Positions 8,526-18,021 are shown, numbered from the stretch's first letter. The stretch: DNA of 64,000 bases from Brucella tritici (GCF_008932295.1 NZ_WBWA01000007.1:1-64000), one strand, 5' to 3'. Numbers and translations: made by a program. Notes: generated by a model from the sequence alone, not told the origin.

Positions 8526-8992
8526 CTTGCGTGACCGAGCCTCACGCTCTGCATGCTGTAGGTGCCGTCAGCTTCCTGCGTTTCCAGCGCACCGCGAATG
8601 AGGTCGGCCAGTTCACCGACAGCACGCAGATGCAGTTGCAGCGCTTCGCAATTCTTCTCGAGCTTCTGCTTCAAACTGTCGAGCAGCGGCTGAAGCCGCT
8701 TCATCGTCGCCGGTTCGGCAGCGCTGGCGGCTTTCTTGATCGCCTTGTTGAAATCGTAAAGCCCACGGCTCTTGCGGGAGTTGATTTCCGCCAGATCCGG
8801 ATTGCCGCCTTCCAGCAGAAGACGCGTTTCCGTATCGATGACATCTTCCAGACGTTGGATTGCCCGCACGACCGGCTTCAATGTGGGGTTCTCGGCCGGT
8901 TCCTCTGCCAGCGCCTGACCCGGTTCGCTCGTCATAGCGACGATTTGCGAATCCTCTGGCGGCAGGCTGTTTTCAGAGCTTGTCTCGGTCAT
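8522..8992 (-). CDS. FlgN-like flagellar chaperone, putative
   Basis: A 156-residue, mainly helical cytoplasmic protein with long heptad-rich stretches from about residue 40 (VVRAIQRLEDVIDTETRLL onward) and a disordered acidic N-terminus. Size, helical character and position next to flgJ fit the FlgN family, which escorts the hook-junction proteins FlgK and FlgL to the export gate. Sequence similarity in this family is weak, so the call rests on context and predicted structure. The start has AGGA upstream, and its 3' end overlaps the next gene. Confidence 0.55.
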   Translation of the reverse strand: MTETSSENSLPPEDSQIVAMTSEPGQALAEEPAENPTLKPVVRAIQRLEDVIDTETRLLLEGGNPDLAEINSRKSRGLYDFNKAIKKAASAAEPATMKRLQPLLDSLKQKLEKNCEALQLHLRAVGELADLIRGALETQEADGTYSMQSVRLGHAR

Positions 8993-9079
8993 TTAGGGGT
9001 CCTCAATTATGAAGCATGGCGGACGCTTGTCATAGCGGGCCAATCAGCCGCGCGCGCTGTCCGTATCGCTGTTGTTGTC

Positions 9080-9180
9080 TAGAGCGGTCCCGGCAGAATA
9101 GAGCCCTGGGAACCGCTCTATCTCTTTATTTTTACGCATGTCTTTTTCCCAAAACCGGTTCCCACTTTTGGGAGACATGC
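9080..9180. repeat. composite B-linker-A palindromic repeat; A part codes the end of FlgJ
   Basis: The B element has arms TAGAGCGGT (9080-9088) and ACCGCTCTA (9112-9120). It is joined by an AT-rich linker to an A element with outer arms GCATGTCT (9136-9143) and AGACATGC (9173-9180) around an AAAACCGGTT core. The A part overlaps the last 15 codons of flgJ. Confidence 0.75.
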
Positions 9181-9764
9181 TCAAGCTGCTTTTGAATGAG
9201 CTTGCGTTCGAAGCCATGCACGATGTCCTTCGATACGCCATTCTGGCTCACACTTTCTCCCAGATTATTGATCACGTCTCCTAACGCTATCGTCGTCGGC
9301 GCGTCTGCCCGCCCGTTGCGCGCCGCCTGTTCCTCAAGCAACTTGGCAATGCCGACACCGCCGCCATCCGCCATCTTGTTTGCCATGGCTTCCGCCATCA
9401 TGGACTTCCAGTATTCACCGGCAATCCCCTTCCCGAAGGTCGCCGTCGTGTCACTGGTGAACATCGACTGCACGAAGGATTGCAGCATGAAGGCCTCAAA
9501 CTTGCGGTAGGCCGGATTGGCCACATTTTGCGCATCCGGCCGCACGCTGACCCCAGCCGCAAGGCTGTCGGAAAAACTGGCGAAGTTATCCCGCGTCAGC
9601 CCATTCCCGGCGGCGGATGCCGCCATTGTGGCTGCCCCGGAGGATGCCACCATGGTCCCGGATACGGACGGCGCTTTCAACCGTTCCGCTGCCATACGAT
9701 AGGCTTGCGGATCGGCGGCACGCGCCACGTCCATCACCAGATCTGACGGCGGGTTGATCGCCAT
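9132..9764 (-). CDS. flgJ: rod-binding protein FlgJ (muramidase-less)
   Basis: A 210-residue protein carrying only the N-terminal rod-binding (rod-cap) domain of FlgJ, as is usual in alphaproteobacteria. The signature KFEAFMLQSFVQSMF ... GKGIAGEYWKSMMAEAMANKMADGGGVGIA is at about residues 80-145. Peptidoglycan cutting is presumably supplied by the separate transglycosylase gene at 20487-21107. The last 15 residues (HVSQKWEPVLGKRHA) are encoded by a dispersed palindromic repeat, so the C-terminus has probably been remodelled by repeat insertion. The ATG at 9764 is preferred over one at 9803 because the latter reads through the upstream repeat region. Confidence 0.85.
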   Translation of the reverse strand: MAINPPSDLVMDVARAADPQAYRMAAERLKAPSVSGTMVASSGAATMAASAAGNGLTRDNFASFSDSLAAGVSVRPDAQNVANPAYRKFEAFMLQSFVQSMFTSDTTATFGKGIAGEYWKSMMAEAMANKMADGGGVGIAKLLEEQAARNGRADAPTTIALGDVINNLGESVSQNGVSKDIVHGFERKLIQKQLEHVSQKWEPVLGKRHA

Positions 9765-9781
9765 GCATCTCTTCCTTCTTT

Positions 9782-9992
9782 TAGAGCGTCGATCTGCTTG
9801 CATCAGATCGGCGCTCTAAGGGCTAATTCTGCCGCGCATCTTATCCAAAAACCGCTTCGCACTTTTCGGGATGCGTTCTGATCGTCCTTGCGCGCATCTT
9901 ATCCAAAAACCGCTTCGCACTTTTCGGGATGCGCTCTGATCGTCCTTGCGCGCATCTTATCCAAAAACCGCTTCGCACTTTTCGGGATGCGC
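9782..9992. repeat. B element plus a 58-bp unit repeated three times in tandem
   Basis: A B-type palindrome (TAGAGCG ... CGCTCTA, 9782-9818) is followed by three head-to-tail copies of a 58-bp unit starting at 9833, 9891 and 9949; the third copy is incomplete. Each unit contains an A palindrome (GCGCATC ... GATGCG) and a short spacer. Copies 1 and 2 differ by a single T/C, so the amplification is recent. The array fills the gap between fliJ-like and flgJ. Confidence 0.85.
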
Positions 9993-10062
9993 TTTGTTAC
10001 TTGCACCATAATGGGTCAAACTTGACTGAAACTTGTGCGTGCGTTCAGCCTCGATTTTGCGT

Positions 10063-10464
10063 TCAATCAGGGCTTTGCGGCCTATTTGTCGTTTTCCGGC
10101 TAATAAATTCCTCGATCAGGCTGGAAAGTTCGCGCCGTTCGCGATCATTTTCAGCATCCGTCAGGCGATCTTCCAGCAACTCGACACGTCTTTGTTCCTG
10201 CAAAAGTGCTTTGCGTTGTGATTCGAGACGCTGCTCAAGCTGCTGCGATTCGGCGGCGTTATTCCCGAGGCGCTTGATGAGAAGCGACGGATCGATATTA
10301 AGCGCATCGCCATCATAGCGGCGATCCTGCATGGCGATCAGCGCCTCTCGCTCTTCATCCAGCGCGCCCTTGCGCGCATTGGCTGCAGCAAGAGCCTGTT
10401 CCAGCCGGGCGCTTCCGAGCTTTTGCAGTTCGATGAGCTTCTTGAGATTGCGCGGATTCGTCAT
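10063..10464 (-). CDS. FliJ-like coiled-coil flagellar protein, putative
   Basis: A 133-residue, highly charged protein predicted to be almost one continuous coiled coil (KKLIELQKLGSARLEQALAA through DRLTDAENDRERRELSSL). FliJ is a short coiled coil that sits in the FliI ATPase ring and binds FlhA; this gene lies directly downstream of fliR and flhA. No residue-level signature can be claimed, so the name is tentative. The ATG at 10464 follows GAGGT and leaves an 8-bp gap after the fliR stop. Confidence 0.5.
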   Translation of the reverse strand: MTNPRNLKKLIELQKLGSARLEQALAAANARKGALDEEREALIAMQDRRYDGDALNIDPSLLIKRLGNNAAESQQLEQRLESQRKALLQEQRRVELLEDRLTDAENDRERRELSSLIEEFISRKTTNRPQSPD

Positions 10465-10472
10465 AGCTGACC

Positions 10473-11240
10473 TCAAAACAGCTCGCGAAGCTGCGTCGCA
10501 GTTTCGTTGGTGAAGAAACGCAGGAGTTCCGGCAGGATGAAGTAGACCACCAGCAGCCCTCCCCCCAGCACGAATGGCATCGATACGAAGTAAACGGGTA
10601 TGGTCGGCGTCAGCTTGTTCACCAGACCGATGGCGAAGTTGACGAGAATCGCAAAAACGATGAACGGCGCTGCGATACGCAGCGTTGCCAGAAACGCCGC
10701 CGAAAGCGCATCGGTGAAGTCGATCATCGCCGCATCGGGGCGAAACTGCCCGTCAACCGGAATGGCCACATAGGAATTGAGCAGCGCCCGGAAGATTTCC
10801 AGATGCATATCGGTAATGAAGAACAGGAACAGAGCGCTGAAAGTGACAATGGTTGCAAGTGTCGCCTGCGGTTCGCTTTCGGTAATGGCATCGGCAGGAG
10901 AACCGGAATAGCCGACTGAAACCGCCATGGTGCTGGCCATGAATTGCAGCGCCCAGAAATAGATATGCGCCAGAATGCCGATCACCGCGCCGACGAACAT
11001 TTCGCTCGCCATCAGGCGGAACAGGGTCCACGGCTGCCCGGCATCGACAACGGTAACGATACGCTGCAACACCAGCGGCAGGACCGCGAATGAACAGGCC
11101 AGTGCGATGTAGAGCCGGACCTGCAACGGAATACGCGCGCTTGAAAGCCCCGGCATCAGCATCAGGCACGCGCCGATGCGGCAGAACGCCAGAACGGCGG
11201 CCAGGATGATTTCGTTGAGCGGCAGTTGCGCGATCGGCAC
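10473..11240 (-). CDS. fliR: flagellar export gate protein FliR
   Basis: A 255-residue polytopic membrane protein of the FliR/SctT family. It starts with a long hydrophobic helix (NEIILAAVLAFCRIGACLMLMPGL) and contains LARIPL-like SSARIPLQVRLYIALACSFAV and a C-terminal LLVVYFILPELLRFF. FliR forms the export gate with FliP and FliQ in the inner membrane. It is read in the same direction as flhA, with a repeat-filled gap of about 250 bp between them. Confidence 0.92.
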   Translation of the reverse strand: MPIAQLPLNEIILAAVLAFCRIGACLMLMPGLSSARIPLQVRLYIALACSFAVLPLVLQRIVTVVDAGQPWTLFRLMASEMFVGAVIGILAHIYFWALQFMASTMAVSVGYSGSPADAITESEPQATLATIVTFSALFLFFITDMHLEIFRALLNSYVAIPVDGQFRPDAAMIDFTDALSAAFLATLRIAAPFIVFAILVNFAIGLVNKLTPTIPVYFVSMPFVLGGGLLVVYFILPELLRFFTNETATQLRELF

Positions 11241-11278
11241 TCAGGCCCCTTTCATCGTATGAAGCAATAACTACTCCC

Positions 11279-11470
11279 CTCGCCCTTCGAGACGCCAAGC
11301 CTCGACAAGCTCGGCATGGCTCCTCAGGATGAGGGGTGTGGACGCTAGAACTCTTTCCTCATCCTGAGGAAGTGCCCTGAGCGCGGGCAGGGCGTCTCCA
11401 ACCCTCGCTCCCCTCATCCTGAGGAGGTGTCCTGAGCGGAGCGAAGGGAACCGTCTCGAAGGATCAGAGG
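11279..11470. repeat. RIME-like mosaic repeat block between fliR and flhA
   Basis: The block holds one CCTCAGGATGAGG (about 11322-11334) and two oppositely oriented CCTCATCCTGAGGA copies (starting about 11357 and 11412), each followed by GAGCG...CGTCTC-type sequence. The arms can pair into long hairpins. The motif resembles the intergenic mosaic elements known from rhizobia (RIME); that identification is from memory of the motif. Confidence 0.65.
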
Positions 11471-11489
11471 ATCGACGAACGCTGATCTC

Positions 11490-13580
11490 CTATGAAATCG
11501 CCCCGAGCGATTTCACCTCCACGCCACGCGCGATTTCAACATGGGACAGCACCGGCAGGGTGGCGAACAGCCGCTCGATAATCATGCGAATATACGGTCG
11601 CGCTTCCGGTGACGAAACCAGCACGAAACGCTCGCCATTGTCGAAATGCTTGCGAATGACGGTGGAGGCCTCCGTGCCGAACTGTTCCAGCAAGCGTGGG
11701 TCGATATCGAACTCGACGATTTCACCCTTGGCGTCACGCTTGAGGCTCTGGTGGAAAACCAGGTCCCAGCGATTGCCGAGGCGCAGAACATTCAGCACGC
11801 CATTGTCGGAAAGATCGCCGCAAATCTGCTGCGCCATGCGCATGCGGACATGCTCCACAATCATTTCCGGGCGGCGAACGAGCGGCGCGATTTCCGCAAT
11901 AGCTTCGAGAATCAGATGCAGGTTGCGGATGGAAATGCGCTCGGCGAGCAGCAGCTTCAGCACCGCCTGCAGGCCCGAATAGGAAATATGCGACGGGCAG
12001 ATATCTTCCAGCAGCTTGCGATATTCGGAGCCGAGACGGTCCAGCAGAATGCGCATATCCTTGTAGGAAAGAAGCTGGGCCAGATTGTTGCGAACGATTT
12101 CGCTCAAATGCGTCAGCAGGACCGAGAGATTATCCACGGTCATATAGCCGTCGCGGCGCAGATCGGACGCGAAGGTTTCCGGTACGGAATAGGCGCGCAT
12201 GCCGAAGGCCGGTTCGCGCACTTCCTCACCCGGAATGGATGGAATCGGGCGGTCACCCAGCACGACGAGCGTTTCACCGACGCGCAGCTCGTGGCTGGCG
12301 ACCGCCGTGCCGTGTATCTTGATGCGATAGCTTTTCGGCGGGAGCGCGATGTCATCCGTGACCTTGATTTCGGGGATGACGAATCCGTATTCCTGCGCAA
12401 ACTTGCGGCGCATCTTGTTGACGCGGTGCGCCAGCTCCTGCTGCGATGCGATCAGGCGGGCGGAAAGCTGCTTGCCGAGGCAAAGCTCGATCTGGTTGGT
12501 TTCGAGTGACGCCTTGACGGAATTGCGCTCCTGCTCTTCCGCTTCGCGCTGCTTCTTGCCGGCCTCATTGGCTTCCGCCTCGCGCTGGCGCGCTTGCCGA
12601 CGGGGCACGGCGATGCCGATGAAAGCCATTGCGCCACCCAGCATGAAGAACGGGAAGGCTGGCAGGCCCGGCATGATGCCGAGGACGAAAAGCAGCATAG
12701 CCGCGACCAGAAGCGCCTTCGGGTAGGCGCCAAGCTGGCCGAAAATCGCCTGATCGGCGGAGCCGCGCGTGCCGCCTTTCGACACCAGAAGACCGGCGGC
12801 AAGCGACACGATCAGAGCGGGAATCTGCGTGACCAGACCGTCACCGACCGACAGCTTGGTGAAGACGTCGGCGGCGTGCGCGATATCCATGTCGTGGCGC
12901 GTAGCGCCGATGATGATGCCGCCGAAAATATTGACAGCGGTGATGATGAGACCAGCAATGGCATCACCACGCACGAATTTGGAAGCACCGTCCATGGAGC
13001 CGAAGAAGGAGCTTTCCTCTTCCAGCTCGCGACGGCGGCGCTGCGCTTCCTTTTCATCGATCAGGCCCGACGAAAGATCGGCATCGATGGCCATCTGCTT
13101 GCCGGGAATGGCGTCGAGGGTGAAGCGCGCGCCCACTTCCGCGATACGCGTCGCGCCCTTGGTGATGACGAGGAAGTTGACGATGATGAGAATGCAGAAA
13201 ACGACCAGACCGATGACGAAGTCGCCGCCCATCACGAATTGCGAGAAGCCATGGATCACATGCCCGGCGGCGAGATAGCCTTCATTGCCATGGGTGAGAA
13301 TCACGCGCGTCGTCGCAATATTGAGCGACAATCGCATCATGGTGGCGATCAGCAGCACCGTCGGAAAGGCGGAAAAGTCGAGCGGGCGCTGAATCCAGAG
13401 CGCAACCATCAGGATCAGAACCGAGAAGGCGATCGAAAATGCCAGGCCGATATCCAGCACGACAGCCGGAACAGGCAGGAAGAGCACCGTAAGGATAATG
13501 ATGATGCCAACCGCCAGACCCATATCGCTGCCGGTCAGAAGTCCGCTTTTCATCAAGGGTTTAGCCGCTGCCTGCTGCAC
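11490..13580 (-). CDS. flhA: flagellar export gate protein FlhA
   Basis: A full-length 696-residue FlhA. The N-terminal half has about eight transmembrane helices and the conserved cytoplasmic FHIPEP-type loop region ([40 protein letters not shown] at about residues 145-185). The C-terminal half is the soluble FlhA-C domain that docks chaperone-substrate complexes and FliJ. It is the largest component of the type III export gate and couples proton flow to export. It lies between fliQ (57 bp upstream) and the repeat block before fliR. Confidence 0.96.
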   Translation of the reverse strand: MQQAAAKPLMKSGLLTGSDMGLAVGIIIILTVLFLPVPAVVLDIGLAFSIAFSVLILMVALWIQRPLDFSAFPTVLLIATMMRLSLNIATTRVILTHGNEGYLAAGHVIHGFSQFVMGGDFVIGLVVFCILIIVNFLVITKGATRIAEVGARFTLDAIPGKQMAIDADLSSGLIDEKEAQRRRRELEEESSFFGSMDGASKFVRGDAIAGLIITAVNIFGGIIIGATRHDMDIAHAADVFTKLSVGDGLVTQIPALIVSLAAGLLVSKGGTRGSADQAIFGQLGAYPKALLVAAMLLFVLGIMPGLPAFPFFMLGGAMAFIGIAVPRRQARQREAEANEAGKKQREAEEQERNSVKASLETNQIELCLGKQLSARLIASQQELAHRVNKMRRKFAQEYGFVIPEIKVTDDIALPPKSYRIKIHGTAVASHELRVGETLVVLGDRPIPSIPGEEVREPAFGMRAYSVPETFASDLRRDGYMTVDNLSVLLTHLSEIVRNNLAQLLSYKDMRILLDRLGSEYRKLLEDICPSHISYSGLQAVLKLLLAERISIRNLHLILEAIAEIAPLVRRPEMIVEHVRMRMAQQICGDLSDNGVLNVLRLGNRWDLVFHQSLKRDAKGEIVEFDIDPRLLEQFGTEASTVIRKHFDNGERFVLVSSPEARPYIRMIIERLFATLPVLSHVEIARGVEVKSLGAIS

Positions 13581-13637
13581 ATCCGTCTCCTGTTACGAAG
13601 CGGACCTTAGCTTGCGAAGCTTGCGCGAGGCTGCGCG

Positions 13638-13904
13638 CTAAAACCCCTTCTCGATGCGGGAATAGGCCAGCAGCGTGAAGGAATTGATCTGCGCACCGAC
13701 GAATGGCGCGGTCAGGGCCAGTACGACGAAAATGACGATGATCTTCGGCACGAAGGTCAGCGTCATTTCCTGAATCTGCGTCAGCGCCTGGAAAAGTGCG
13801 ATGCCAATGCCTGCAAGCATGGCGGCAAGCACCGCCGGGCCGCTTGCCATAAGCACGGTCCAGATCGCAGAATTGACGATATCTAGCGCGTCGGCTTCGT
13901 TCAC
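13638..13904 (-). CDS. fliQ: flagellar export gate protein FliQ
   Basis: An 88-residue protein with two long transmembrane helices and the family motif MLAGIGIALFQALTQIQEMTLTFVPK in the middle. It matches the standard FliQ length of about 88-90 residues. It forms part of the FliPQR gate and lies 11 bp downstream of flgD. Confidence 0.95.
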   Translation of the reverse strand: MNEADALDIVNSAIWTVLMASGPAVLAAMLAGIGIALFQALTQIQEMTLTFVPKIIVIFVVLALTAPFVGAQINSFTLLAYSRIEKGF

Positions 13905-13915
13905 CGCGTCGGTTC

Positions 13916-14326
13916 CTAGCTGATCTTGACGCCTGCGCCGATCATCAGCGTCTTGCCGTCTTCCAGTTCGGCCAGCATGCCGTTCGACTGGATGGTAACG
14001 GACTTCACGACCCCCGATATGCTGCCATCGGCATTGGTCAGCGTGCGGCCGATCCAGCCTTCGGCCTGTGTCAGAGACGTGTTGGCGATCAGCGTTTCAA
14101 GCTTGCTGTTCATCTGAACGGACTGCTCGACATTGGAGAAGGTCGCAAGCTGCGAAACATATTGTGTCGCATCCATCGGCTGCGTCGGGTCCTGATTCTG
14201 CATCTGGGTCACCAGAAGCTTCAGGAAGGAATTATAATCGACGCTTGCCTTGTTGGCCGCAGAATTGCTGTTGTTCGTCGTGTTGTTATTCGTCGTATTC
14301 GTGCCAACCGGCGATGTCGTGGTCAT
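13916..14326 (-). CDS. flgD: flagellar hook assembly scaffold FlgD
   Basis: A short 136-residue FlgD. It has a disordered N-terminus rich in Asn, Thr and Ser ([14 protein letters not shown]) and then the diagnostic hook-capping motif [36 protein letters not shown] at about residues 30-65. It lacks the large C-terminal FnIII/tudor domains of enterobacterial FlgD, as in other rhizobial proteins. FlgD caps the growing hook and is lost once the hook is complete. It overlaps flbT by 4 bp. Confidence 0.92.
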   Translation of the reverse strand: MTTTSPVGTNTTNNNTTNNSNSAANKASVDYNSFLKLLVTQMQNQDPTQPMDATQYVSQLATFSNVEQSVQMNSKLETLIANTSLTQAEGWIGRTLTNADGSISGVVKSVTIQSNGMLAELEDGKTLMIGAGVKIS

Positions 14327-14781
14327 GGGTTTGCCTCCGCAGATTTCCGGGTTGCAGCCGCGGGCAAAGCCGGGCTTTCATGGCCCATCAGTTCGGCCTC
14401 GCGTGGATATTGCGCGCGAATTGTCTTGAGCGCCTCGAAGACACGCCCGTTATGAACCAGCTCGTCGACCAGCTTCAGCGCGTTCAGGATTTCCGCATCC
14501 TTGAACGTCGAGAACATGCCCTTCAGCATCTGCGCGAAAGTGGTGTGGGCCTGCTCTCGCATGGCCGGTTCGATCAGCATCACCTGCGCCGCGAAATAAA
14601 GCTGGCGCAGTGGCGTCGTCGTGTCCTCCGGCTGGAGAACATGATTTTCCAGAAGAAAGGTCGCATCGTTCAGAAGTTCGAGCGAAACCTTGCGATCGGC
14701 TCTCAGTACTGCACCATTGATAAAGATTCTTTCACCCGCGCGCAGCGAAAGGCGAATGGCCGGCTTTCCGTTTGGGGTCAT
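14323..14781 (-). CDS. flbT: flagellin synthesis regulator FlbT
   Basis: A 152-residue FlbT carrying the family N-terminus [19 protein letters not shown] and the block [30 protein letters not shown]. In Caulobacter FlbT acts on the 5' untranslated region of flagellin mRNA and represses translation; in Brucella it has been described as an activator of flagellin production. The start at 14781 matches the family N-terminus; an in-frame ATG at 14793 overlaps the flaF stop. A possible RNA target is the structured flagellin leader at 28265-28320. Confidence 0.9.
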   Translation of the reverse strand: MTPNGKPAIRLSLRAGERIFINGAVLRADRKVSLELLNDATFLLENHVLQPEDTTTPLRQLYFAAQVMLIEPAMREQAHTTFAQMLKGMFSTFKDAEILNALKLVDELVHNGRVFEALKTIRAQYPREAELMGHESPALPAAATRKSAEANP

Positions 14782-14782
14782 T

Positions 14783-15127
14783 TCAAAGCCCATCCCGGAT
14801 CGACTGTGTGATCTCGATCAGCGTGGCGTAATCGTTGCTTTCGCCCTGGCGGATGCGTTCGATTTCCTTCAGCACGAAAATACCGACGGAAATGATCGCG
14901 GCCTTCAGTTCCTTCGGCAGCACATTTTCCTCGGAGCCCAGATCGTCGATGATCGTGGTCCAGAGCTTTGTCGTGAAATAGGTCGCGTCAATCGCCTCGC
15001 GCGAGCCGCTGCCATTTTCCTTCGCCGCCTCGAGCATTGCGATGGAACGGTCGAACAATGCCCGTTCCCGTTCCTTGGCGCTCGCCATATCGTCATTCAT
15101 GACATCTTCGTAGCGCATCTGATACAT
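14783..15127 (-). CDS. flaF: flagellin synthesis regulator FlaF
   Basis: A 114-residue helical protein of the FlaF family, recognised by [20 protein letters not shown] and the central [34 protein letters not shown]. FlaF works with FlbT to balance flagellin synthesis and assembly and can act as a secretion chaperone. It lies directly upstream of flbT and downstream of flgL in the usual rhizobial order. Confidence 0.92.
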   Translation of the reverse strand: MYQMRYEDVMNDDMASAKERERALFDRSIAMLEAAKENGSGSREAIDATYFTTKLWTTIIDDLGSEENVLPKELKAAIISVGIFVLKEIERIRQGESNDYATLIEITQSIRDGL

Positions 15128-15192
15128 GGTTTCTCCGTCTATCAGTTCGGACGGGCTCGCATCATGCTGCGTCCGTCCTCATTTCATCTCAA

Positions 15193-16239
15193 CTATCTGA
15201 GATAGTTGAGCAGGCTCATATTCTGCAGCTGGACCGTCAGCGAATAGGACGTTTCGATCTGCGTCTTCAACGCGTTGACACGCGTCGCCGCTTCATAAGG
15301 ATCGACTTCCTCGAGATTGAGCACGGACTGGTTCAAGATCTTTTGCTGCGCCGCGATGCGTGTCGTCGCCGCCCCGGTGCGCGACTGGGCGAGACCGAGC
15401 GTCGTCTGCTCCGAGGTCGTTTCGGTGATCGCCGTCGTCGTCGTCTGCATGGCCTGATGCGTCAGGGCTTCGAAAGCCGAGTTGTTGAGGCCGATGGTTG
15501 CGAATTCGGCCACCATGACCGCCGACATGATCGTCTTGCGGAAACCGTCCGCATTGGCGGAAATCGATGTATCGGCAGTTTCGGTCGGCGAGATGCGGCT
15601 CTTGATGACCGTGTCCGATGCATCCGACCAGTTTGCGGCCCAGTTGGCATCGTTGAACTCGTCGGCGAAATCGCCCTCCAGAAAGGCTTTCATCTCGTCG
15701 CCGGTGATGTTCGCCACCTGCGGATCGTCGATGGCAAAGCCGAAATGCGTCTGAAACGCCTGGCGCACAGCCGTCTGTGCTGCGCTGCCTTCGGTATAGT
15801 CGGCAACCGGCTTCACATCGGTGTTTACACCGGCAAAGATATATTCGCCATTATAGCTGGTGTTGAGCAGGCCGGTGACGGAGTTGAGAATAGACTTTGC
15901 CGACTTTGCAATCGTGGCAGCACTTTCGGCGGTATTGTTGGCGCCCGTCAGGTCGCCCAGAAAGTTCTGCGTGTTCTCGATGATCGTACCGGCAGCGGTC
16001 TGCGTCGCATTCATGCGCTGCTGCACCAGCTTGTTCATGTCTGTGAGCACGCTCAGGCGATCATATTCCTTGCGCAACGATACGGTCTGGCCGGACTTGG
16101 AGCCGAGCGACAGGCCGACATCGAACACGGTTCCCGTGGTCGCTTCCTGCTGCGCCTTCAACATTTCGGCCTTGTTCTTCGCCACAAGGGCTCGCAGGGC
16201 TGACGTTGCGCCATAGGTGGAAATCGATTGCGCTTTCAT
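15193..16239 (-). CDS. flgL: hook-filament junction protein FlgL
   Basis: A 348-residue flagellin-like junction protein. It has the N-terminal coiled-coil segment (SALRALVAKNKAEMLKAQQEA) and a C-terminal helix (SLTVQLQNMSLLNYLR) that forms the matching half of the D0/D1 domain. FlgL joins the FlgK layer to the filament. The ATG at 16239 is preferred; one at 16248 would overlap flgK by 4 bp. Confidence 0.9.
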   Translation of the reverse strand: MKAQSISTYGATSALRALVAKNKAEMLKAQQEATTGTVFDVGLSLGSKSGQTVSLRKEYDRLSVLTDMNKLVQQRMNATQTAAGTIIENTQNFLGDLTGANNTAESAATIAKSAKSILNSVTGLLNTSYNGEYIFAGVNTDVKPVADYTEGSAAQTAVRQAFQTHFGFAIDDPQVANITGDEMKAFLEGDFADEFNDANWAANWSDASDTVIKSRISPTETADTSISANADGFRKTIMSAVMVAEFATIGLNNSAFEALTHQAMQTTTTAITETTSEQTTLGLAQSRTGAATTRIAAQQKILNQSVLNLEEVDPYEAATRVNALKTQIETSYSLTVQLQNMSLLNYLR

Positions 16240-16244
16240 TGGCC

Positions 16245-17699
16245 TCACACCGCGTTGAGAAGATCATCGAGCATAGCGCTGATCGTGGTCAGCACCCGGC
16301 TCGATGCCTGATAGGAATGTTCAAGATCGAGAAGCAGCGCCATTTCGGTATCCATATCGACACCGTTGGCGTTGGAGAGGGCTGCATCTGCCTGGCTGGC
16401 AATCGTCGCATTATAGGAGAATTCGCTGTTGGCCTTCTGGCGCTTGCCTTCAAGCCAACTGATCGACGATGAGCTATAGTCCGTCAGGCTGGAATTTGTC
16501 GCCAGACCCGCCACCGAATTGAAAGTCATCGGTTCGGAAAACGCTTCATTAAGCGCGCGCAGGCGATCGCTGAAACCAGCCGCACCTTCGGTATTGTATT
16601 TGTAGTCAGGCCCGTTGGCTCCGCCATCACGCAGAAGAAGCGAACTGCCGCCTTCAGACGTAACGAAGGCCGAAGATACCTTGATGGTGCCTGCAATGCC
16701 TGCCGAGATGCCCGCGCCTGGAACATCCGGCGACCCGGCCCAACTGAACAGACCCGTCTTGTCTGCGCCAACGCCGGTCTGGTCGCTTTCGGCAAACATC
16801 GTCACCAGATTGCGCGCAATTTCGTCAAGCTGCATCTGGTATTGCGGGGCGATCTGGTCGCGCAACTGCAGCAAGCCGCTCAGGCGACCCGTTCCATAAG
16901 GCTGGTCGAATGTCTCGTGGTTGAGCGGAACGCCATCCACCAGCACCGCCTTGCCTGCAATGCCCGGCGCCAGCACGGTCGATTGCTCGAAGCTCACCTT
17001 GCGCGCCGTCGTCTCGAACAGCGTCACTCCGTTTTCAGCAAAAATGACCATGTCATTGTCGCCGCGCATCATGGTGGTGATGCCGATCTCGCCGGAAAGC
17101 TGCTTCAGGATCGAGTCGCGCTGATCCATATAGTCGGAGACATCGCGATTGGCCCGCGTGCCACCGACGATCTCCTGATTGACCTTTTCGAACTTGGCGA
17201 GAAGATCATTGATGTTGGCGACGGAATCCGCGATTTCGCGGTCCGCATCATTGCGCAGGGACTGGACCTGCTTGGTTCCGGCATTGAGCGCATTGGCAAG
17301 CGATTGCGCCGTGGATACGACACTGTCGCCGAGCGCGCTGTTGGAAGGCGATGCGGCATAAGTCTGAAGCGCATCGCGCAGATCGCCGATCAGGGCCGAC
17401 GGCGAGCCGGAATAATTATCCGCCGAATAAAGCGACGAAAGGCGGTCAAGCCCGCCTGCGAGAATGGAAGAGGAAGAGGCCGTACTGTTCGACTGGATGA
17501 ACTTGTTGAACAAGGCTTCATCCGCCGACCGGCTGATGCCCACGTAAAGGGAACCATAAGGCCCCGATACGAGAGAAGCCGTGCGCCGGGAATAATCCGG
17601 ATCGTTGGCGCCCGCAATATTGCGAGAGACAACGGAGGTCTGCTTGGACGTTGCCGCAAGCGAACTTTTGGCCGTCAGAAGAGCAGAACTAAGCGACAT
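16245..17699 (-). CDS. flgK: hook-associated protein FlgK (HAP1)
   Basis: A 484-residue hook-associated protein with the axial-protein N-terminus SLSSALLTAKSSLAATSKQT and SRNIAGANDPDYSRRTA. Its C-terminal helix, containing DTEMALLLDLEHSYQASSRVLTTISAMLDDLLN, is diagnostic of the rod/hook/HAP family. It forms the first junction layer on the hook and heads a flgK-flgL-flaF-flbT-flgD-fliQ unit. A gap of about 320 bp separates it from flgE and contains several hairpins. Confidence 0.94.
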   Translation of the reverse strand: MSLSSALLTAKSSLAATSKQTSVVSRNIAGANDPDYSRRTASLVSGPYGSLYVGISRSADEALFNKFIQSNSTASSSSILAGGLDRLSSLYSADNYSGSPSALIGDLRDALQTYAASPSNSALGDSVVSTAQSLANALNAGTKQVQSLRNDADREIADSVANINDLLAKFEKVNQEIVGGTRANRDVSDYMDQRDSILKQLSGEIGITTMMRGDNDMVIFAENGVTLFETTARKVSFEQSTVLAPGIAGKAVLVDGVPLNHETFDQPYGTGRLSGLLQLRDQIAPQYQMQLDEIARNLVTMFAESDQTGVGADKTGLFSWAGSPDVPGAGISAGIAGTIKVSSAFVTSEGGSSLLLRDGGANGPDYKYNTEGAAGFSDRLRALNEAFSEPMTFNSVAGLATNSSLTDYSSSSISWLEGKRQKANSEFSYNATIASQADAALSNANGVDMDTEMALLLDLEHSYQASSRVLTTISAMLDDLLNAV

Positions 17700-17732
17700 C
17701 TTACCCCATCCTACAAGTGCAGTCCCGAAGGG

Positions 17733-17967
17733 CGCGAAACGGTTTCGCGTCCGGAAATGCGGCTAAAACAAACACCTGGAAAGCCCCTGATAATTCCGCT
17801 GATATCGGAACTGCCCCGTGTGCGGACCGTGTCTGTTGCCTGAACGGTCCGTATTCTCAATGCGCCAGAGCATTTCCTGTTTTGACTGAAACATCGGAAA
17901 TACTCTATCTATTTGTTTTTACGCATGTCTTTACCCCGAAACCGATTCCCACTTTCGGGAGACATGC
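17733..17967. repeat. hairpins and composite repeat in the flgK-flgE gap
   Basis: The 322-bp gap between flgK and flgE holds CGCGAAAC/GTTTCGCG (17733-17749), CGGACCGT/ACGGTCCG (17823-17830, 17844-17851) and a B-linker-A composite (B-like 17868-17905, A 17923-17967 with arms GCATGTCT and AGACATGC). I found no gene. The flgK promoter must lie in or near this block. Confidence 0.65.
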
Positions 17968-17980
17968 GCTAGTGGTCTGA

Positions 17981-18012
17981 TTCCGGGAAAGGCTTTTCAC
18001 CCTCTCCCGGAA
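17981..18012 (-). terminator. stem-loop immediately downstream of flgE
   Basis: The arms TTCCGGGA (17981-17988) and TCCCGGAA (18005-18012), extended by imperfect pairing outside, form a strong hairpin 10 bp past the flgE stop. No T-run follows on the minus strand, so a stability hairpin or rho-dependent end is as likely as a true intrinsic terminator. Confidence 0.4.
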
Positions 18013-18021
18013 CAGTCCAAC

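Noticed and set aside
9833-9992. Three regularly spaced repeats as a small CRISPR array
   Set aside because: The whole 58-bp unit including the spacer is repeated, so there are no unique spacers, and no cas genes are near. The same reasoning excludes the 8-bp arrays at 34815-35009.
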